64,000 nucleotides of DNA from Pseudomonas sp. PDM15 (GCF_014851565.1 NZ_JACVAA010000002.1:496001-560000), one strand, 5' to 3'; positions 31,384-44,465 are shown, numbered from the stretch's first letter. Numbers and translations: made by a program. Notes: generated by a model not told the origin, from the letters alone.

Positions 31384-31413
31384 GGCAGCCTCCCACTCAC
31401 GACAGAGGCTGCC
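31384..31413. repeat. Inverted repeat in the relA-mazG spacer
   Basis: GGCAGCCTC (31384-31392) and GAGGCTGCC (31405-31413) flank a 12-base loop. On the relA strand no T-run follows, so termination would be weak or it may be an RNA stability hairpin. Confidence 0.5.
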
Positions 31414-31450
31414 TTCGCTACGATCACAACGCCAGACCGAGCGCAGCAGC

Positions 31451-33697
31451 TCAACCGCCGCTGCGATTGCGCCGCGCCTCGATGATATTCGGCAGCTGGC
31501 TGATCCGCGCCAGCAGCCGGGCCAGGGCATCCAGGCCAGGAATCTCGATGGTCAGCAGCATGGAGGCGGTGTTGTCCTCCTTGTTCGAGCGGGTGTTCAC
31601 CGCCAGCACATTGATGCGGTCGTTGAGCAGCACCTGGGTCACGTCACGCAGCAGGCCCGAGCGGTCGTAGGCGCGGATGACGATATCCACCGGATAGGTC
31701 TGTACCGGCACCGGACCCCAGCTGACCTGGATGATCCGCTCCGGCTCGCGCCCGGCCAGCTGCAGCACCGAGGCGCAGTCCTGGCGATGGATGCTGACGC
31801 CACGACCGACAGTGATGTAGCCGACGATCGGATCGCCCGGCAGCGGCTGGCAGCAGCCGGCCATCTGCGTCAGTAGGTTGCCGACGCCCTCGATCTGGAT
31901 GTCGCCGCGGCGGCCGGGACGTGGCGAAGTCGCGCGCCGCGGGATCAGTTCCAGCTGCTCGTTGCCACGTTCAGGCTCCACCTGCTGCTGGGCCAGGTTG
32001 ACCGCGTGGGCCAGGCGCAGATCGCCGGCGCCGAGGGCAGCGTACATGTCCTCGACCGTCTTCAGATTGCACTTCTCGGCCAGCTTGGCGAAGTCCACGG
32101 CCGGCAGCGCCAGGCGCGACAGGTCGCGCTCGAGCATGACCTTGCCGGCAGCGACGTTCTGCTCGCGGTCCTGCAGCTTGAACCAGTGGACGATCTTCGC
32201 CCGCGCCCGCGAGGTGGTGATGTAGCCCAGGTTGGGGTTGAGCCAGTCGCGGCTCGGCGCGCCCTGCTTGGAGGTGATGATCTCCACCTGCTCGCCGGTC
32301 TGCAGGCTGTAGGTCAGCGGCACGATGCGCCCGTTGACCTTGGAGCCACGACAGTTGTGGCCGATCTGGGTGTGCACGCGGTAGGCGAAGTCCAGCGGCG
32401 TGGCGCCCTTGGGCAGGTCGATGGCGTGGCCGTCCGGGGTGAACACATAGACCCGGTCCGGCTCGATATCCACACGCAGCTGCTCGGCCAGGCCGCCGAT
32501 GTCGCCCAGCTCCTCGTGCCACTCGAGCACCTGCCGCAGCCAGGAGATCTTCTCCTCGTAATGGTCGGAGTTGCCCTTGACGTCGGTGCCCTTGTACTTC
32601 CAGTGCGCGCAGACGCCCAGCTCGGCTTCCTCGTGCATGGTCTGGGTGCGGATCTGCACTTCCAGCACCTTGCCGTCCGGGCCGATCACCGCCGTGTGCA
32701 GGGAGCGGTAGCCGTTCTCCTTGGGGTTGGCGATGTAGTCGTCGAATTCCTTGGGGATGTGCCGCCACAGGCTGTGCACGATGCCCAGCGCGGTGTAGCA
32801 GTCGCGCACCTCCGGCACCAGCACGCGCACGGCGCGCACGTCGTAGATCTGGCTGAACTGCAGACCCTTGCGCTGCATCTTCCGCCAGATCGAATAGATG
32901 TGCTTGGCGCGGCCGCTGATGTCCGGCTTGATGCCGGTGGCGGTCAGTTCGTCGCGCAGCTGCTGCATCACCTCGGCGATGTACTGCTCGCGGTCGAGGC
33001 GGCGCTCGTGCAGCAGCTTGGCGATCTGCTTGTACTGCTCGGGCTCCAGGTAGCGGAAGGAGATGTCCTCCAGCTCCCACTTGATATGGCCGATGCCCAG
33101 GCGATGGGCCAGCGGCGCATAGATGTCGAACACCTCGCGGGCCACGCGCAGGCGCTTCTCGTCATCGGCATGCTTGACCGCGCGGATAGCGCAGGTGCGC
33201 TCGGCCAGCTTGATCAGGGCCACGCGCACGTCGTCGACCATGGCCACCAGCATCTTGCGCAGGTTTTCCACCTGGGCCTGGGAGCCGAGCACCAGGGAGT
33301 CGCGCGGGTTGAGCGAGGCGCTGATGGCGGCCATGCGCAGCACGCCTTCGATCAGCTTGGCCACCACCGGGCCGAACTTGTCCTGCACCGCCTTGAGGCT
33401 GACCTTGCCCTCGCGCACGGCGCGGTAGATCACGGCGGCCACCAGGCTGTCCTGGTCCAGCTTGAGGTCGGCGAGGATCTCGGCGATCTCCAGGCCGGTC
33501 TGGAAGCTGGAGTTGCCTTCCGCCCACAGGTTCTGCGCGGCGTTGGCCTGCTGCTCCACCTCGCGGGCGAACTCGCAGGCCGCCTTCAGTGCCGCGCGGT
33601 CCAGCGCCGGGTCGACGCTCAGCGTATGGTCCAGCCAGGCCTCGAGGTTGATGCTGCCGTCGAGGTTGATCGGCTGGTGTGCTCTCACCTGTACCAT
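31451..33697 (-). CDS. relA: RelA, (p)ppGpp synthetase
   Basis: A 748-residue ribosome-associated stringent-response synthetase. Domains in order: degenerate HD hydrolase region (about 45-200, around APLAHRLGIGHIKWELED), synthetase domain (about 240-390, with IANPKENGYRSLHTAVIG), TGS domain (about 405-470, VYVFTPDGHAIDLPKGATPL), zinc-finger region with Cys-Cys (AGCCQPLPGD) and C-terminal ACT domain. It makes ppGpp when uncharged tRNA enters the A-site. mazG follows on the same strand. Confidence 0.97.
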   Translation of the reverse strand: MVQVRAHQPINLDGSINLEAWLDHTLSVDPALDRAALKAACEFAREVEQQANAAQNLWAEGNSSFQTGLEIAEILADLKLDQDSLVAAVIYRAVREGKVSLKAVQDKFGPVVAKLIEGVLRMAAISASLNPRDSLVLGSQAQVENLRKMLVAMVDDVRVALIKLAERTCAIRAVKHADDEKRLRVAREVFDIYAPLAHRLGIGHIKWELEDISFRYLEPEQYKQIAKLLHERRLDREQYIAEVMQQLRDELTATGIKPDISGRAKHIYSIWRKMQRKGLQFSQIYDVRAVRVLVPEVRDCYTALGIVHSLWRHIPKEFDDYIANPKENGYRSLHTAVIGPDGKVLEVQIRTQTMHEEAELGVCAHWKYKGTDVKGNSDHYEEKISWLRQVLEWHEELGDIGGLAEQLRVDIEPDRVYVFTPDGHAIDLPKGATPLDFAYRVHTQIGHNCRGSKVNGRIVPLTYSLQTGEQVEIITSKQGAPSRDWLNPNLGYITTSRARAKIVHWFKLQDREQNVAAGKVMLERDLSRLALPAVDFAKLAEKCNLKTVEDMYAALGAGDLRLAHAVNLAQQQVEPERGNEQLELIPRRATSPRPGRRGDIQIEGVGNLLTQMAGCCQPLPGDPIVGYITVGRGVSIHRQDCASVLQLAGREPERIIQVSWGPVPVQTYPVDIVIRAYDRSGLLRDVTQVLLNDRINVLAVNTRSNKEDNTASMLLTIEIPGLDALARLLARISQLPNIIEARRNRSGG

Positions 33698-33777
33698 CTT
33701 CTGCCTTCCCTACGGCGGGTCGCAGCCCACCGGATTATCGCCGGCCTTCTGTGAGCCGGTCGGATTGCGCCGGCATC

Positions 33778-35127
33778 CTAGCCAGCCTCGAATAACGCCA
33801 TCGCCTCCACATGCGCCGTCTGCGGGAACATGTCGAGAATCCCGGCCCGCTTCAGCCGGAAGCCCTGCTTGACCAGTTCGGCGGTGTCGCGCGCCAGGGT
33901 CGCAGGGTTGCACGAAACATATACCAGGCGCCGCGCGCCCAGTTCGCCGATCTGCTTGACCACCTCGAAGGCGCCGTCGCGCGGCGGGTCCAGCAGGATC
34001 GCATCGAAGCCCGCGGCGGCCCAGGGTGCCCCGGCCAGCGGGTTCGACAGGTCGGCCTGGAAAAAGTGCAGATTGCCCAGGCCGTTGGCCACGGCATTGG
34101 CCCGCGCCCGCTCGACCATGGCCTGCACACCCTCCACCGCCACCACCTCGCGCACCTTCTGCGCCAGCGGCAGGGCGAAGTTGCCCAGGCCGCAGAACAG
34201 ATCCAGTACGCGCTCGCCAGTCTGCGGCGCCAACCAGTCTAGCGCCTGTTCGACCATGGCCTGATTGACCGCACCGTTGACCTGGACGAAATCGCCCGGG
34301 CGGTACTGCAGTTCCAGGTTCCAGGGCTCCAGGCGGTAGCCCAGGGTTTGCCCAGATTGGTCTGCCTCGGGCTCGCCGGCACCGTGCAGCCACAGCTGCG
34401 CCTCGTGCTCGGCACAGAACTCGCGCAGGCGCTGCAGATCGGCTTCGCCCAGCGGCGCCGTGTGGCGCAGCAGCACGGCCGACTGAGTGCCGTGGAACAG
34501 CTCGACGTGCCCCAGAGCTTGCGGCTTGTCCAGGCTACGCAACAGCTGCGGCAAAGCACGCATGATCGGCTGCAAGGGCTGTACCAGCACCGGGCAGTCG
34601 GCGATGGCGACGATGTCCTGGCTGGCGGCGGCGCGGAAACCGACGTCCAGGCGCTTGGCCTTGACGTCCCAGCGCACGGCGATGCGCGCGCGGCGGCGGT
34701 AGGCGAATTCGGGGCCGGTCAGCGGTGCCACCCACTCATCCGGCTGCACGCCAGCGAGACGCTGCAGCTGTTCGGCCAGGGTGCGCTGTTTCAGGGCGAG
34801 CTGCTCGGCATGGGGAAAGTGCTGCAGGGTGCAGCCGCCACAGCTGCCGGCGTGGGCGCAGGGCGCTTCGCGGCGCAGTTCCACGGCGCGCAGCACGCGT
34901 TCGGTGCGCGCCTCCACCACCTGGCTGCGGGCGTTGAGTACGCGAGCTTCCACTTCCTCGCCCGGCAGGCCGCCGGCGACGAACCAGCTGCGGCCGTCGA
35001 CGAAGGCGATGCCGCGGCCGTCATTGGCCAGGCGCTCGATCAGCAGCTTCTGCTTCTTGCCTACCGGCACCTGCGCCTTGCGCTCGCCACCGGCGGGCTG
35101 GAAGCGCAGCGATCTGTGCTTGCTCAT
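33778..35127 (-). CDS. rlmD: RlmD, 23S rRNA (uracil-1939-C5)-methyltransferase
   Basis: A 449-residue protein: an N-terminal TRAM domain, a 4Fe-4S cluster site ([14 protein letters not shown]) and a C-terminal SAM methyltransferase ([15 protein letters not shown], catalytic-Cys region [11 protein letters not shown]). It methylates U1939 of 23S rRNA. It begins two bases after the cysM stop. Confidence 0.96.
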   Translation of the reverse strand: MSKHRSLRFQPAGGERKAQVPVGKKQKLLIERLANDGRGIAFVDGRSWFVAGGLPGEEVEARVLNARSQVVEARTERVLRAVELRREAPCAHAGSCGGCTLQHFPHAEQLALKQRTLAEQLQRLAGVQPDEWVAPLTGPEFAYRRRARIAVRWDVKAKRLDVGFRAAASQDIVAIADCPVLVQPLQPIMRALPQLLRSLDKPQALGHVELFHGTQSAVLLRHTAPLGEADLQRLREFCAEHEAQLWLHGAGEPEADQSGQTLGYRLEPWNLELQYRPGDFVQVNGAVNQAMVEQALDWLAPQTGERVLDLFCGLGNFALPLAQKVREVVAVEGVQAMVERARANAVANGLGNLHFFQADLSNPLAGAPWAAAGFDAILLDPPRDGAFEVVKQIGELGARRLVYVSCNPATLARDTAELVKQGFRLKRAGILDMFPQTAHVEAMALFEAG

Positions 35128-35129
35128 GG

Positions 35130-36017
35130 TCAGCGGTTGAACAGGCCGGACGACAGGTAGCGGTCGCCACGGTCGCAGATGATCGCCACCATCACGGCGT
35201 TCTCCACTTCCTGGGCCAGCTTGAGCATGGCCGCCACCGCGCCGCCGGAGGAAACGCCGCAGAAGATGCCCTCCTCGCGCGCCATGCGCCGCATCATATC
35301 CTCGGCCTCGGCCTGGGTGATGTCCAACACGCGGTCCACCCGGCTGGCGTCGTAGATGCTCGGCAGGTATTCCTGTGGCCAGCGGCGGATGCCGGGGATG
35401 GCCGAGCCGTCCTGCGGCTGCAGGCCGATGATCTCGATGGCCGGGTTCTGCTCCTTGAGGTAGCGCGAGGTGCCCATGATGGTGCCGGTGGTGCCCATGG
35501 AGCTGATGAAATGGGTGATGCCGCCGCCGGTCTGCTGCCAGATCTCCGGGCCGGTGCCGCGGTAGTGGGCCTCCGGATTGTCGCCGTTGGCGAACTGGTC
35601 GAGCACCTTGCCCTTGCCCTCGGCCTGCATGGCCAGGGCCAGGTCGCGCGCCACTTCCATGTTGTCCACCAGGATCAGCTCGGCACCGTAGGCGGTCATG
35701 GCCGCCTTGCGTTCGTCGGTGGAGTTGTCCGGCATGATCAGGACCATCTGGTAACCCTTGATCGCCGCTGCCATCGCCAGGGCGATGCCGGTGTTGCCGC
35801 TGGTGGCCTCGATCAGGATGTCGCCGGGCTGGATGTCGCCGCGCTGCTCTGCGCGGGTGATCATCGACAGCGCCGGGCGGTCCTTCACCGAACCGGCCGG
35901 GTTGTTGCCTTCCAGCTTCACCAGCAGGGTATTGGAGGTGTTGCCGGGCAGGCGTTGCAGGCGGACCAGCGGAGTGTTGCCGATGCAGTCGGCGATGGTG
36001 GGAAACTGCAGGGTCAT
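35130..36017 (-). CDS. cysM: CysM, O-acetylserine sulfhydrylase B
   Basis: A 295-residue PLP enzyme that makes cysteine from O-acetylserine and sulfide or thiosulfate. PLP-binding Lys45 lies in [13 protein letters not shown]; the PLP-phosphate loop is [12 protein letters not shown] and the Ser site is [11 protein letters not shown]. It is divergent from gacS. Confidence 0.95.
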   Translation of the reverse strand: MTLQFPTIADCIGNTPLVRLQRLPGNTSNTLLVKLEGNNPAGSVKDRPALSMITRAEQRGDIQPGDILIEATSGNTGIALAMAAAIKGYQMVLIMPDNSTDERKAAMTAYGAELILVDNMEVARDLALAMQAEGKGKVLDQFANGDNPEAHYRGTGPEIWQQTGGGITHFISSMGTTGTIMGTSRYLKEQNPAIEIIGLQPQDGSAIPGIRRWPQEYLPSIYDASRVDRVLDITQAEAEDMMRRMAREEGIFCGVSSGGAVAAMLKLAQEVENAVMVAIICDRGDRYLSSGLFNR

Positions 36018-36181
36018 GGCGAGACGGCTATCCGTTCACGAAACAGGTGCGCCATGATACCGGCAAACCGCCGCCGGCCATATCGGCATGACCGGCCGAG
36101 ATCACGCCGCTGCTCCGCGCCGCTGTCCGCTCATCGGCTCAGCCGCTAAACTCGCGAAACATCGGATCGCTGGAGAACCCC

Positions 36182-38935
<2,754 letters not shown>

Positions 38936-38944
38936 GGAGCCTCG

Positions 38945-39940
38945 ATGAAGATCATCCTGTTCAGCAGCAAGCCCTACGACCAGGCCAGCTTCGCGGCCTG
39001 CACGCTGCCGGCCGGCTGGCGGCTGCAGTTCCAAGACAGCCTGCTGACGCCGGACACCGCGGCCCTGGCCGAAGGCTGCGAGGTAGTCTGCGCCTTTATC
39101 AACGACGACCTGTCCGCGCCGGTGCTGGAGCGCCTGGCCGCCGGCGGTACGCGCCTGATCGCCCTGCGCTCAGCCGGCTACAACCATGTCGATCTGGCCG
39201 CCGCCGAGCGCCTGGGCCTGGTCGTGGTGAGGGTGCCGGCCTATTCGCCGCATGCGGTGGCTGAGCACGCGGTGGCGCTGATCCTGGCGCTCAACCGGCG
39301 CATCCACCGGGCCTTCAACCGCACCCGCGAAGGTGACTTCAGCCTGCATGGCCTGACCGGTTTCGACCTGCACGGCAAGACGGTGGGGGTGATAGGTGCC
39401 GGCAAGATCGGCCAGGCCTTCGCCGGCATCATGGCCGGCTTCGGCTGCAGGGTACTGGTCTACGACCCCTACCCGGTGGCCGAGCTGGCCCGCTTCGGCG
39501 GCCATCAGGTGACCCTCAACCATCTGATCGGCGAGAGCGACATCATCAGCCTGCACTGCCCGCTGACCGAGACCAGCCGGCACCTGATCGACAATGCGCG
39601 GCTGGCGCAGATGAAGCGCGGCGCCATGCTTATCAACACCGGTCGCGGTGCGCTGGTCGATACGCCCGCGCTGATCGGCGCACTGAAGAGCGGCCAGCTC
39701 GGCTACCTGGGCCTGGACGTCTATGAAGAAGAGGCCGAGCTGTTCTTCGAGGATCGCTCCGACCAGCCACTGCAGGACGATGTGCTGGCGCGCCTGCTGA
39801 CCTTCCCCAATGTGATCGTCACCGCGCACCAGGCCTTCCTGACCCACGAAGCCCTGGCCGCCATCGCCGGCACCACCCTGGAGAATATCGCCGCCTGGGC
39901 CGCCGGCGCAGCGGTCAACCGGGTGACATCTGCCGCGTGA
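38945..39940 (+). CDS. ldhA: Fermentative D-lactate dehydrogenase
   Basis: A 331-residue D-2-hydroxyacid dehydrogenase reducing pyruvate to D-lactate with NADH. It shows ALRSAGYNHVDLAAAE near the substrate site, the nucleotide loop GVIGAGKIGQAF, catalytic Arg in NTGRGALVDT, Glu in LDVYEEE and His in TAHQAFLT. It starts 9 bases after gacS. Confidence 0.95.
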   Translation: MKIILFSSKPYDQASFAACTLPAGWRLQFQDSLLTPDTAALAEGCEVVCAFINDDLSAPVLERLAAGGTRLIALRSAGYNHVDLAAAERLGLVVVRVPAYSPHAVAEHAVALILALNRRIHRAFNRTREGDFSLHGLTGFDLHGKTVGVIGAGKIGQAFAGIMAGFGCRVLVYDPYPVAELARFGGHQVTLNHLIGESDIISLHCPLTETSRHLIDNARLAQMKRGAMLINTGRGALVDTPALIGALKSGQLGYLGLDVYEEEAELFFEDRSDQPLQDDVLARLLTFPNVIVTAHQAFLTHEALAAIAGTTLENIAAWAAGAAVNRVTSAA

Positions 39941-39968
39941 TAGCATCCCGCCCAGCTCAGGAGGCTTC

Positions 39969-40406
39969 ATGACCACCCACGATTTCCGCTACACGCTGCT
40001 CAACCCGCAACACACCCTCACCGAGTGCCGCGCCCTGGCACCGGGCCGCTACCAGGTCACCGGCAACGGCGGCGCCATCCAGGCCGGCGACACTCTGCTG
40101 GTGACCCTCAAGGGCAGCAAGGAGTTGTCCATGAGCCTGGCCGTGGAAAAGGTCCGCCACCTGATCAACCCGCCCGGCCAGTGGCTGGCGGTGGCCAGCG
40201 GCCCGGCCTTCCGCGAACTGGCGATCCACAACTGGCAGGTGGATTGCGATGGCTGCGCCAAGCGCATCGACCTGGAATTCGCCGTCGACGCCTCGCTCGG
40301 CACCAAAGCCCAGCAGCCCGCCGCAGAGGCACGCCTGCTCGAACTGGGCTGGGCCAGCCGCGGCGGCAAACACTTCTGCCCCGCCTGCACGGAGAAAAGC
40401 GCATGA
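39969..40406 (+). CDS. Conserved hypothetical with C-terminal zinc-ribbon cysteines
   Basis: A 145-residue cytoplasmic protein. Two CxxC pairs (CDGC about residue 93 and CPAC about 139) could bind one zinc. The first 80 residues look like a small beta barrel (YQVTGNGGAIQAGDTLLVTL). Function unknown. It overlaps the next gene by four bases and follows ldhA closely. Confidence 0.82.
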   Translation: MTTHDFRYTLLNPQHTLTECRALAPGRYQVTGNGGAIQAGDTLLVTLKGSKELSMSLAVEKVRHLINPPGQWLAVASGPAFRELAIHNWQVDCDGCAKRIDLEFAVDASLGTKAQQPAAEARLLELGWASRGGKHFCPACTEKSA

Positions 40407-40807
40407 AACACGCCCTGGCTCCCGCTCTGCTCGCCGCCGCCCTGAGCGGCTGCGCCAGCGACCCGGTACAGCTGGAAAGCGACAAGACCTACCAGGTGGA
40501 ATGGATCGGCGAGCGCCCGCTGGTCGAGCGCAGCCACCTGACCATCACCCTGGGCGAAGACGGCCGCGCCTACGGCAACGCAGGTTGCAACCACTGGTTT
40601 GCCAGCTACAGCCGCGATGGCGACAAGCTGAACTTCGGCCAGGCCGGCGCCACCCGCAAGATGTGCGCCCCGGAGCTGATGGAGCAGGAGCAGCGCTTCC
40701 TCGAGGCCCTGGGCCGGGTGCAGCGCTGGGATGTTTCGGGCACCGACCAGCTGCGCCTGTGGCCGGCCGAGGGCAAGCCGATTCGCCTGTCTCCGGAAGA
40801 AGGCTGA
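40403..40807 (+). CDS. META/HslJ-like lipoprotein
   Basis: A 134-residue protein with a short lipoprotein signal (LLAAALSGC, Cys about 17) and a META-type domain with the typical GNAGCNHWFASY and later TRKMCAPELMEQEQRFLEAL. The two conserved Cys could pair in the periplasm. META proteins have been linked to stress and antibiotic tolerance (HslJ). The start is coupled to the preceding gene (ATGA overlap). Confidence 0.86.
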   Translation: MKHALAPALLAAALSGCASDPVQLESDKTYQVEWIGERPLVERSHLTITLGEDGRAYGNAGCNHWFASYSRDGDKLNFGQAGATRKMCAPELMEQEQRFLEALGRVQRWDVSGTDQLRLWPAEGKPIRLSPEEG

Positions 40808-40830
40808 GCAGCCCTTCTCGGTGTGTCACC

Positions 40831-40990
40831 GCTGTAGCCCGGATGCAATCCGGGACACCCGGCAACTTCGCCCCGGATTACATCCGGGCTACTCCGCGAC
40901 ATCCCCTCTCCCGTTTACGGAAGAGGGCTAGGGAGAGGGTCGGCCAACTCCCTCTCCCCCGACCTCTCTCCCACAAGCGGGAGAGGTGAG
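40831..40990. repeat. Cluster of intergenic inverted repeats (REP-like)
   Basis: Three palindromic units lie between the META gene and dinB. TAGCCCGGATGCAATCCGGG (40835-40854) is answered by an inverted copy at 40871-40891. A CCCTCTCCC...GGGAGAGGG unit covers about 40903-40939, and a third CCTCTCCC-type unit about 40949-40987. Such elements are common in pseudomonad spacers between converging genes and may act as terminators or RNA stabilisers. Confidence 0.8.
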
Positions 40991-40994
40991 CCGC

Positions 40995-42047
40995 CTACTC
41001 GAACAACTCCAGCTGTTCGTGCCGACCACGCAGATCCAGCAGGCGCACACCTACCCCGAGCAGACGCACAGGTTTGTTGCCGCGGGCGAAGGCCGCGCTC
41101 ATCAACAGCTGATAGCTGTCCAGGTCGCGGCGTGCGCCGGCCTGCTCCAAGGTGGTCTGACTGAAGTCGTGGAACTTGATCTTCACGAACGGCTTGTCCG
41201 GCCGGTAGCTGGCGTCCAGACGCGCCATGCGCATATCGAGCTGCTGCAACAGCTCCGGCAGCTGCTTGAGGCAGGCCGCCAGGTCCGGCAGGTCCTGGTC
41301 GAAGGTGTTCTCCACGCTCACCGACTGACGCCGGCTATCCACCTGCACCACGCGCTCGTCGATGCCGCGCGCCAGGTTCCACAGGCGCTCGCCGAAACTG
41401 CCGAACTCGCGCGCCAGGGCCAGCTTGCTCCACTCGCGCAGGTCCAGACAGCTAATGATGCCCAGCCGCTCCATCTTGCTCGCCGTGACCTTGCCCACCC
41501 CGTGCAGCTTGCTGACTGGCAGCGCGGCGACGAATTCCTCGATCTGATCCGGGGTGATCACGAACAGCCCGTTGGGCTTGCGCCAGTCGCTGGCGATCTT
41601 GGCCAGGAACTTGTTCGGCGCCACACCGGCCGACACGGTGATATGCAGCTCCTGGGACACCCGCCGGCGAATGTCCTGGGCGATGCGCGTGGCGCTGCCC
41701 TCGAAATGCGGGCTGTCGGAGACGTCCAGGTAGGCCTCGTCCAACGACAGCGGCTCGATGATTTCGGTGTAGTCGCGGAAGATCGCGTGGATTTCCCGCG
41801 ACACAGCCTTGTAGGCGTCCATGCGCGGGCGCACCACTTGCAGGTCCGGGCACAGCTTGAGCGCCTGGCCCATGGGCATGGCCGAGCGCACGCCCCAGGC
41901 CCGCGCCTCGTAGTTGCAGGTCGCGACCACCCCGCGCCGATCCGCCGCCCCGCCCACCGCCAGCGGCCTGCCGGCCAGGCGCGGATCGTCGCGCATCTCG
42001 ATGGCGGCGTAGAAACAGTCGCAGTCGATGTGGATGATCTTGCGCAC
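40995..42047 (-). CDS. dinB: DNA polymerase IV (DinB)
   Basis: A 350-residue Y-family translesion polymerase starting MRKIIHIDCDCFYAAIEMRD, with the metal ligands in HIDCDCFYAA and SLDEAYLDV, a helix-hairpin-helix LHGVGKVTASKMERLG and the C-terminal little finger. It ends in the clamp-binding-like QLELFE. Often SOS-controlled; I see no clear LexA box in the short upstream spacer. The gene converges on the repeat cluster. Confidence 0.96.
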   Translation of the reverse strand: MRKIIHIDCDCFYAAIEMRDDPRLAGRPLAVGGAADRRGVVATCNYEARAWGVRSAMPMGQALKLCPDLQVVRPRMDAYKAVSREIHAIFRDYTEIIEPLSLDEAYLDVSDSPHFEGSATRIAQDIRRRVSQELHITVSAGVAPNKFLAKIASDWRKPNGLFVITPDQIEEFVAALPVSKLHGVGKVTASKMERLGIISCLDLREWSKLALAREFGSFGERLWNLARGIDERVVQVDSRRQSVSVENTFDQDLPDLAACLKQLPELLQQLDMRMARLDASYRPDKPFVKIKFHDFSQTTLEQAGARRDLDSYQLLMSAAFARGNKPVRLLGVGVRLLDLRGRHEQLELFE

Positions 42048-42140
42048 GCCAAGCCCCGTACGGCCTGCCCTGGGACCCGAAGTCTACCATTCGTCCCGCG
42101 CTAAGCATCTGAGAAAAAACAGCTTTTTCTAAATCAGTGG

Positions 42141-42168
42141 TTGACACAAAAGCTTTCGCCGCTAGAAT
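42141..42168 (+). promoter_or_regulatory. Sigma-70 promoter of the first initiator tRNA gene
   Basis: TTGACA (42141-42146), 16-base spacer, TAGAAT (42163-42168), 6 bases before the mature tRNA 5' end. Confidence 0.8.
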
Positions 42169-42174
42169 GGCCGC

Positions 42175-42251
<77 letters not shown>

Positions 42252-42261
42252 GATTCAGAAG

Positions 42262-42289
42262 AAGGCCACTCAAACGAGTGGCCTTTTTT
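42262..42289 (+). terminator. Terminator of tRNA-fMet copy 1
   Basis: GGCCACTC and GAGTGGCC with an AAAC loop, then six T. Confidence 0.9.
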
Positions 42290-42331
42290 CTTGCCTACGA
42301 TTTATGTAATTGATTAAAAAGCAAAAATCGA

Positions 42332-42359
42332 TTGACACATACCCATCCTTGAGTAGAAT
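42332..42359 (+). promoter_or_regulatory. Sigma-70 promoter of the second initiator tRNA gene
   Basis: TTGACA (42332-42337), 16-base spacer, TAGAAT (42354-42359), with the same layout as copy 1 although the spacer bases differ. An A/T-rich stretch lies just upstream. Confidence 0.8.
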
Positions 42360-42365
42360 GGCCGG

Positions 42366-42442
<77 letters not shown>

Positions 42443-42449
42443 GATTAAG

Positions 42450-42486
42450 AACGCCTCGATGGGGAAACCCATCGAGGCGTTTTCTT
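42450..42486 (+). terminator. Terminator of tRNA-fMet copy 2
   Basis: AACGCCTCGATGGG and CCCATCGAGGCGTT with a GAAA tetraloop, then TTCTTTT. Confidence 0.9.
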
Positions 42487-42556
42487 TTGTGCGGCGTATT
42501 TGCCGGCGGCGCCCGCAACTGACTAGAGTGACAACTTTCCACTCCGGTCCGCCCAC

Positions 42557-43558
42557 ATGCTGCGCCAAGCCCTCGCCCGCTTTCCCCGCCTCGAACTGAT
42601 CCCCAGCGCCACGCCGCTGGAACACCTGCCACGCCTCTCCCGGCACCTGGGGCGCGATATCTGGATTAAGCGCGACGACCTCACCCCGCTGGCCCTGGGC
42701 GGCAACAAGGCACGCAAGCTGGAATTCCTCGCCGCCGACGCCTTGGCCCAGGGCGCCGATGTGCTGGTCACGGCCGGCGCCATCCAGTCCAACCATGTGC
42801 GCCAGACCGCCGCCATCGCCGCCCGGCTCGGCCTGGGCTGCCTGGCCCTGCTGGAAAACCCGATCGACACCGCCGACAGCAACTATCTGAGCAATGGCAA
42901 CCGCCTGCTGCTAGACCTGTTCGGCGCCGAAATCGAGCCGGTGGCCAACCTGGACAATGCCGACCAGTTGCTGGCCGATGCCTGCGAGTGCCTGCGCGCC
43001 GCCGGCCGCAAGCCCTACCTGGTGCCCATCGGCGGCTCCAACGCCTTCGGCGCCCTCGGTTACGTGCGCGCCGGCCTGGAACTCGCCGAGCAGATGCAGC
43101 GCAGCAGCCAGGAGTTCGCCGCCGTGCTGCTGGCCTCCGGCAGCGCCGGCACCCACGCCGGCCTGGCCCTGGCGCTGGAACATGCGCTGCCCGGCACCCG
43201 CGTGGTCGGCGTCACCGTGTCGCGCCTGGACGCGACCCAGCGCCCCAAGGTCGAAGGCCTGCTGCAGCGCACCGCTGAGCTGCTCAAGGTGAATGTGCCG
43301 AACACTCTGAGCATCGAACTCTGGGACCAGTATTTCGCCCCGCGCTACGGCGAGCCGAACGCCGGCACCCTGGAGGCGATCCAACTGCTGGCCCGTCTGG
43401 AGGGCGTGCTGCTCGATCCGGTCTATACCGGCAAGGCCTTCGCCGGCCTGCTCGACGGTATCGCCCGAGGCGCCTTCCCCGGCAAAGGGCCGCTGCTGTT
43501 CCTGCACACCGGCGGTGCACCGGCGCTGTTCGCCTATCATCCTGCTAAAACCACATGA
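42557..43558 (+). CDS. dcyD: D-cysteine desulfhydrase (ACC-deaminase family)
   Basis: A 333-residue PLP enzyme of the D-cysteine desulfhydrase / ACC deaminase group. PLP Lys51 lies in [26 protein letters not shown] is the phosphate/substrate segment. It probably breaks D-cysteine to pyruvate, sulfide and ammonia. The cystine ABC transporter genes follow directly, which supports a role in sulfur supply. Confidence 0.9.
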   Translation: MLRQALARFPRLELIPSATPLEHLPRLSRHLGRDIWIKRDDLTPLALGGNKARKLEFLAADALAQGADVLVTAGAIQSNHVRQTAAIAARLGLGCLALLENPIDTADSNYLSNGNRLLLDLFGAEIEPVANLDNADQLLADACECLRAAGRKPYLVPIGGSNAFGALGYVRAGLELAEQMQRSSQEFAAVLLASGSAGTHAGLALALEHALPGTRVVGVTVSRLDATQRPKVEGLLQRTAELLKVNVPNTLSIELWDQYFAPRYGEPNAGTLEAIQLLARLEGVLLDPVYTGKAFAGLLDGIARGAFPGKGPLLFLHTGGAPALFAYHPAKTT

Positions 43559-43591
43559 AACCTGGAAACAAGCACAGGAATAAGCAGATAA

Positions 43592-43622
43592 TTTTTAATT
43601 ATTTTATCGAATAAAAATTAAA
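43592..43622. promoter_or_regulatory. AT-rich imperfect palindrome upstream of the cystine transporter
   Basis: TTTAATTATTTTAT, CG, AATAAAAATTAAA: an almost pure A/T dyad in a GC-rich genome, 46 bases before the binding-protein start. It is a candidate operator and promoter region, for example for a LysR-type sulfur regulator, but no regulator can be assigned. Confidence 0.45.
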
Positions 43623-43667
43623 CCCTAGAGTTGCCCGACTTTCCGCCCACTGCATAAGAGGCATCCC

Positions 43668-44465
43668 ATGAAATTCACTACTCTGCGTCGTCACTTCCTT
43701 CTCGGCAGCCTGAGCCTGCTGCTCGGTGCCAGCCTGGCCACCCCCAGCTTCGCCGCCGACCTGCTGGACGAGGTCAAGGCCAATGGCGCGCTCAAGGTCG
43801 GCCTAGAAGGCACCTATCCGCCCTTCAACTACCAGGACGAGAACGGCAAGCTCACCGGCTTCGAAGTCGAGCTGGCCGAGGCCCTGGCCAAGGAACTAGG
43901 CGTCAGCGCCGAATTCCAGCCGACCAAGTGGGACGGCATCCTCGCCGCCCTGGAGTCCAAGCGTCTGGACGTGGTGATCAACCAGGTGACCATCTCCGAC
44001 GAGCGCAAGAAGAAGTACGACTTCTCCGCCCCCTACACCGTCTCCGGCATCCAGGCGCTGACCCGCAAAGCCGATGGCGACAGCATCAAGAGCGCCGCCG
44101 ACCTGGCCGGCAAGAAGGTCGGTGTGGGCCTGGGCACCAACTATGAGCAGTGGCTGAAGGAAAACGTGCCGCAGGCCGACATCCGCACCTACGACGATGA
44201 CCCGACCAAATTCCAGGACCTCAACGTCGGCCGCATCGATGTGATCCTGGTCGACCGCCTGGCCGCCTTCGAGATGGTCGAGAAAACCGGTGGCCGGCTG
44301 GCCGTGGCTGGCGACGCCTTCTCCCGCCAGGAGGCCGGCATCGCCCTGCGCAAGGGCAACCCGCAGCTGCTGGCCGCCATCGACAAGGCGCTGGCCAAGC
44401 TGAAGGCCGACGGCACCCTCAAGCAACTCTCCGAGAAATGGTTCAAGGCTGACGTCACCCAATGA
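43668..44465 (+). CDS. tcyJ: Cystine-binding periplasmic protein
   Basis: A 265-residue solute-binding protein (family 3) with a signal peptide ending at [27 protein letters not shown] and [20 protein letters not shown] match FliY/TcyJ. It captures L-cystine for the TcyLN ABC system. First gene of a three-gene operon; the stop overlaps the permease start. Confidence 0.9.
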   Translation: MKFTTLRRHFLLGSLSLLLGASLATPSFAADLLDEVKANGALKVGLEGTYPPFNYQDENGKLTGFEVELAEALAKELGVSAEFQPTKWDGILAALESKRLDVVINQVTISDERKKKYDFSAPYTVSGIQALTRKADGDSIKSAADLAGKKVGVGLGTNYEQWLKENVPQADIRTYDDDPTKFQDLNVGRIDVILVDRLAAFEMVEKTGGRLAVAGDAFSRQEAGIALRKGNPQLLAAIDKALAKLKADGTLKQLSEKWFKADVTQ

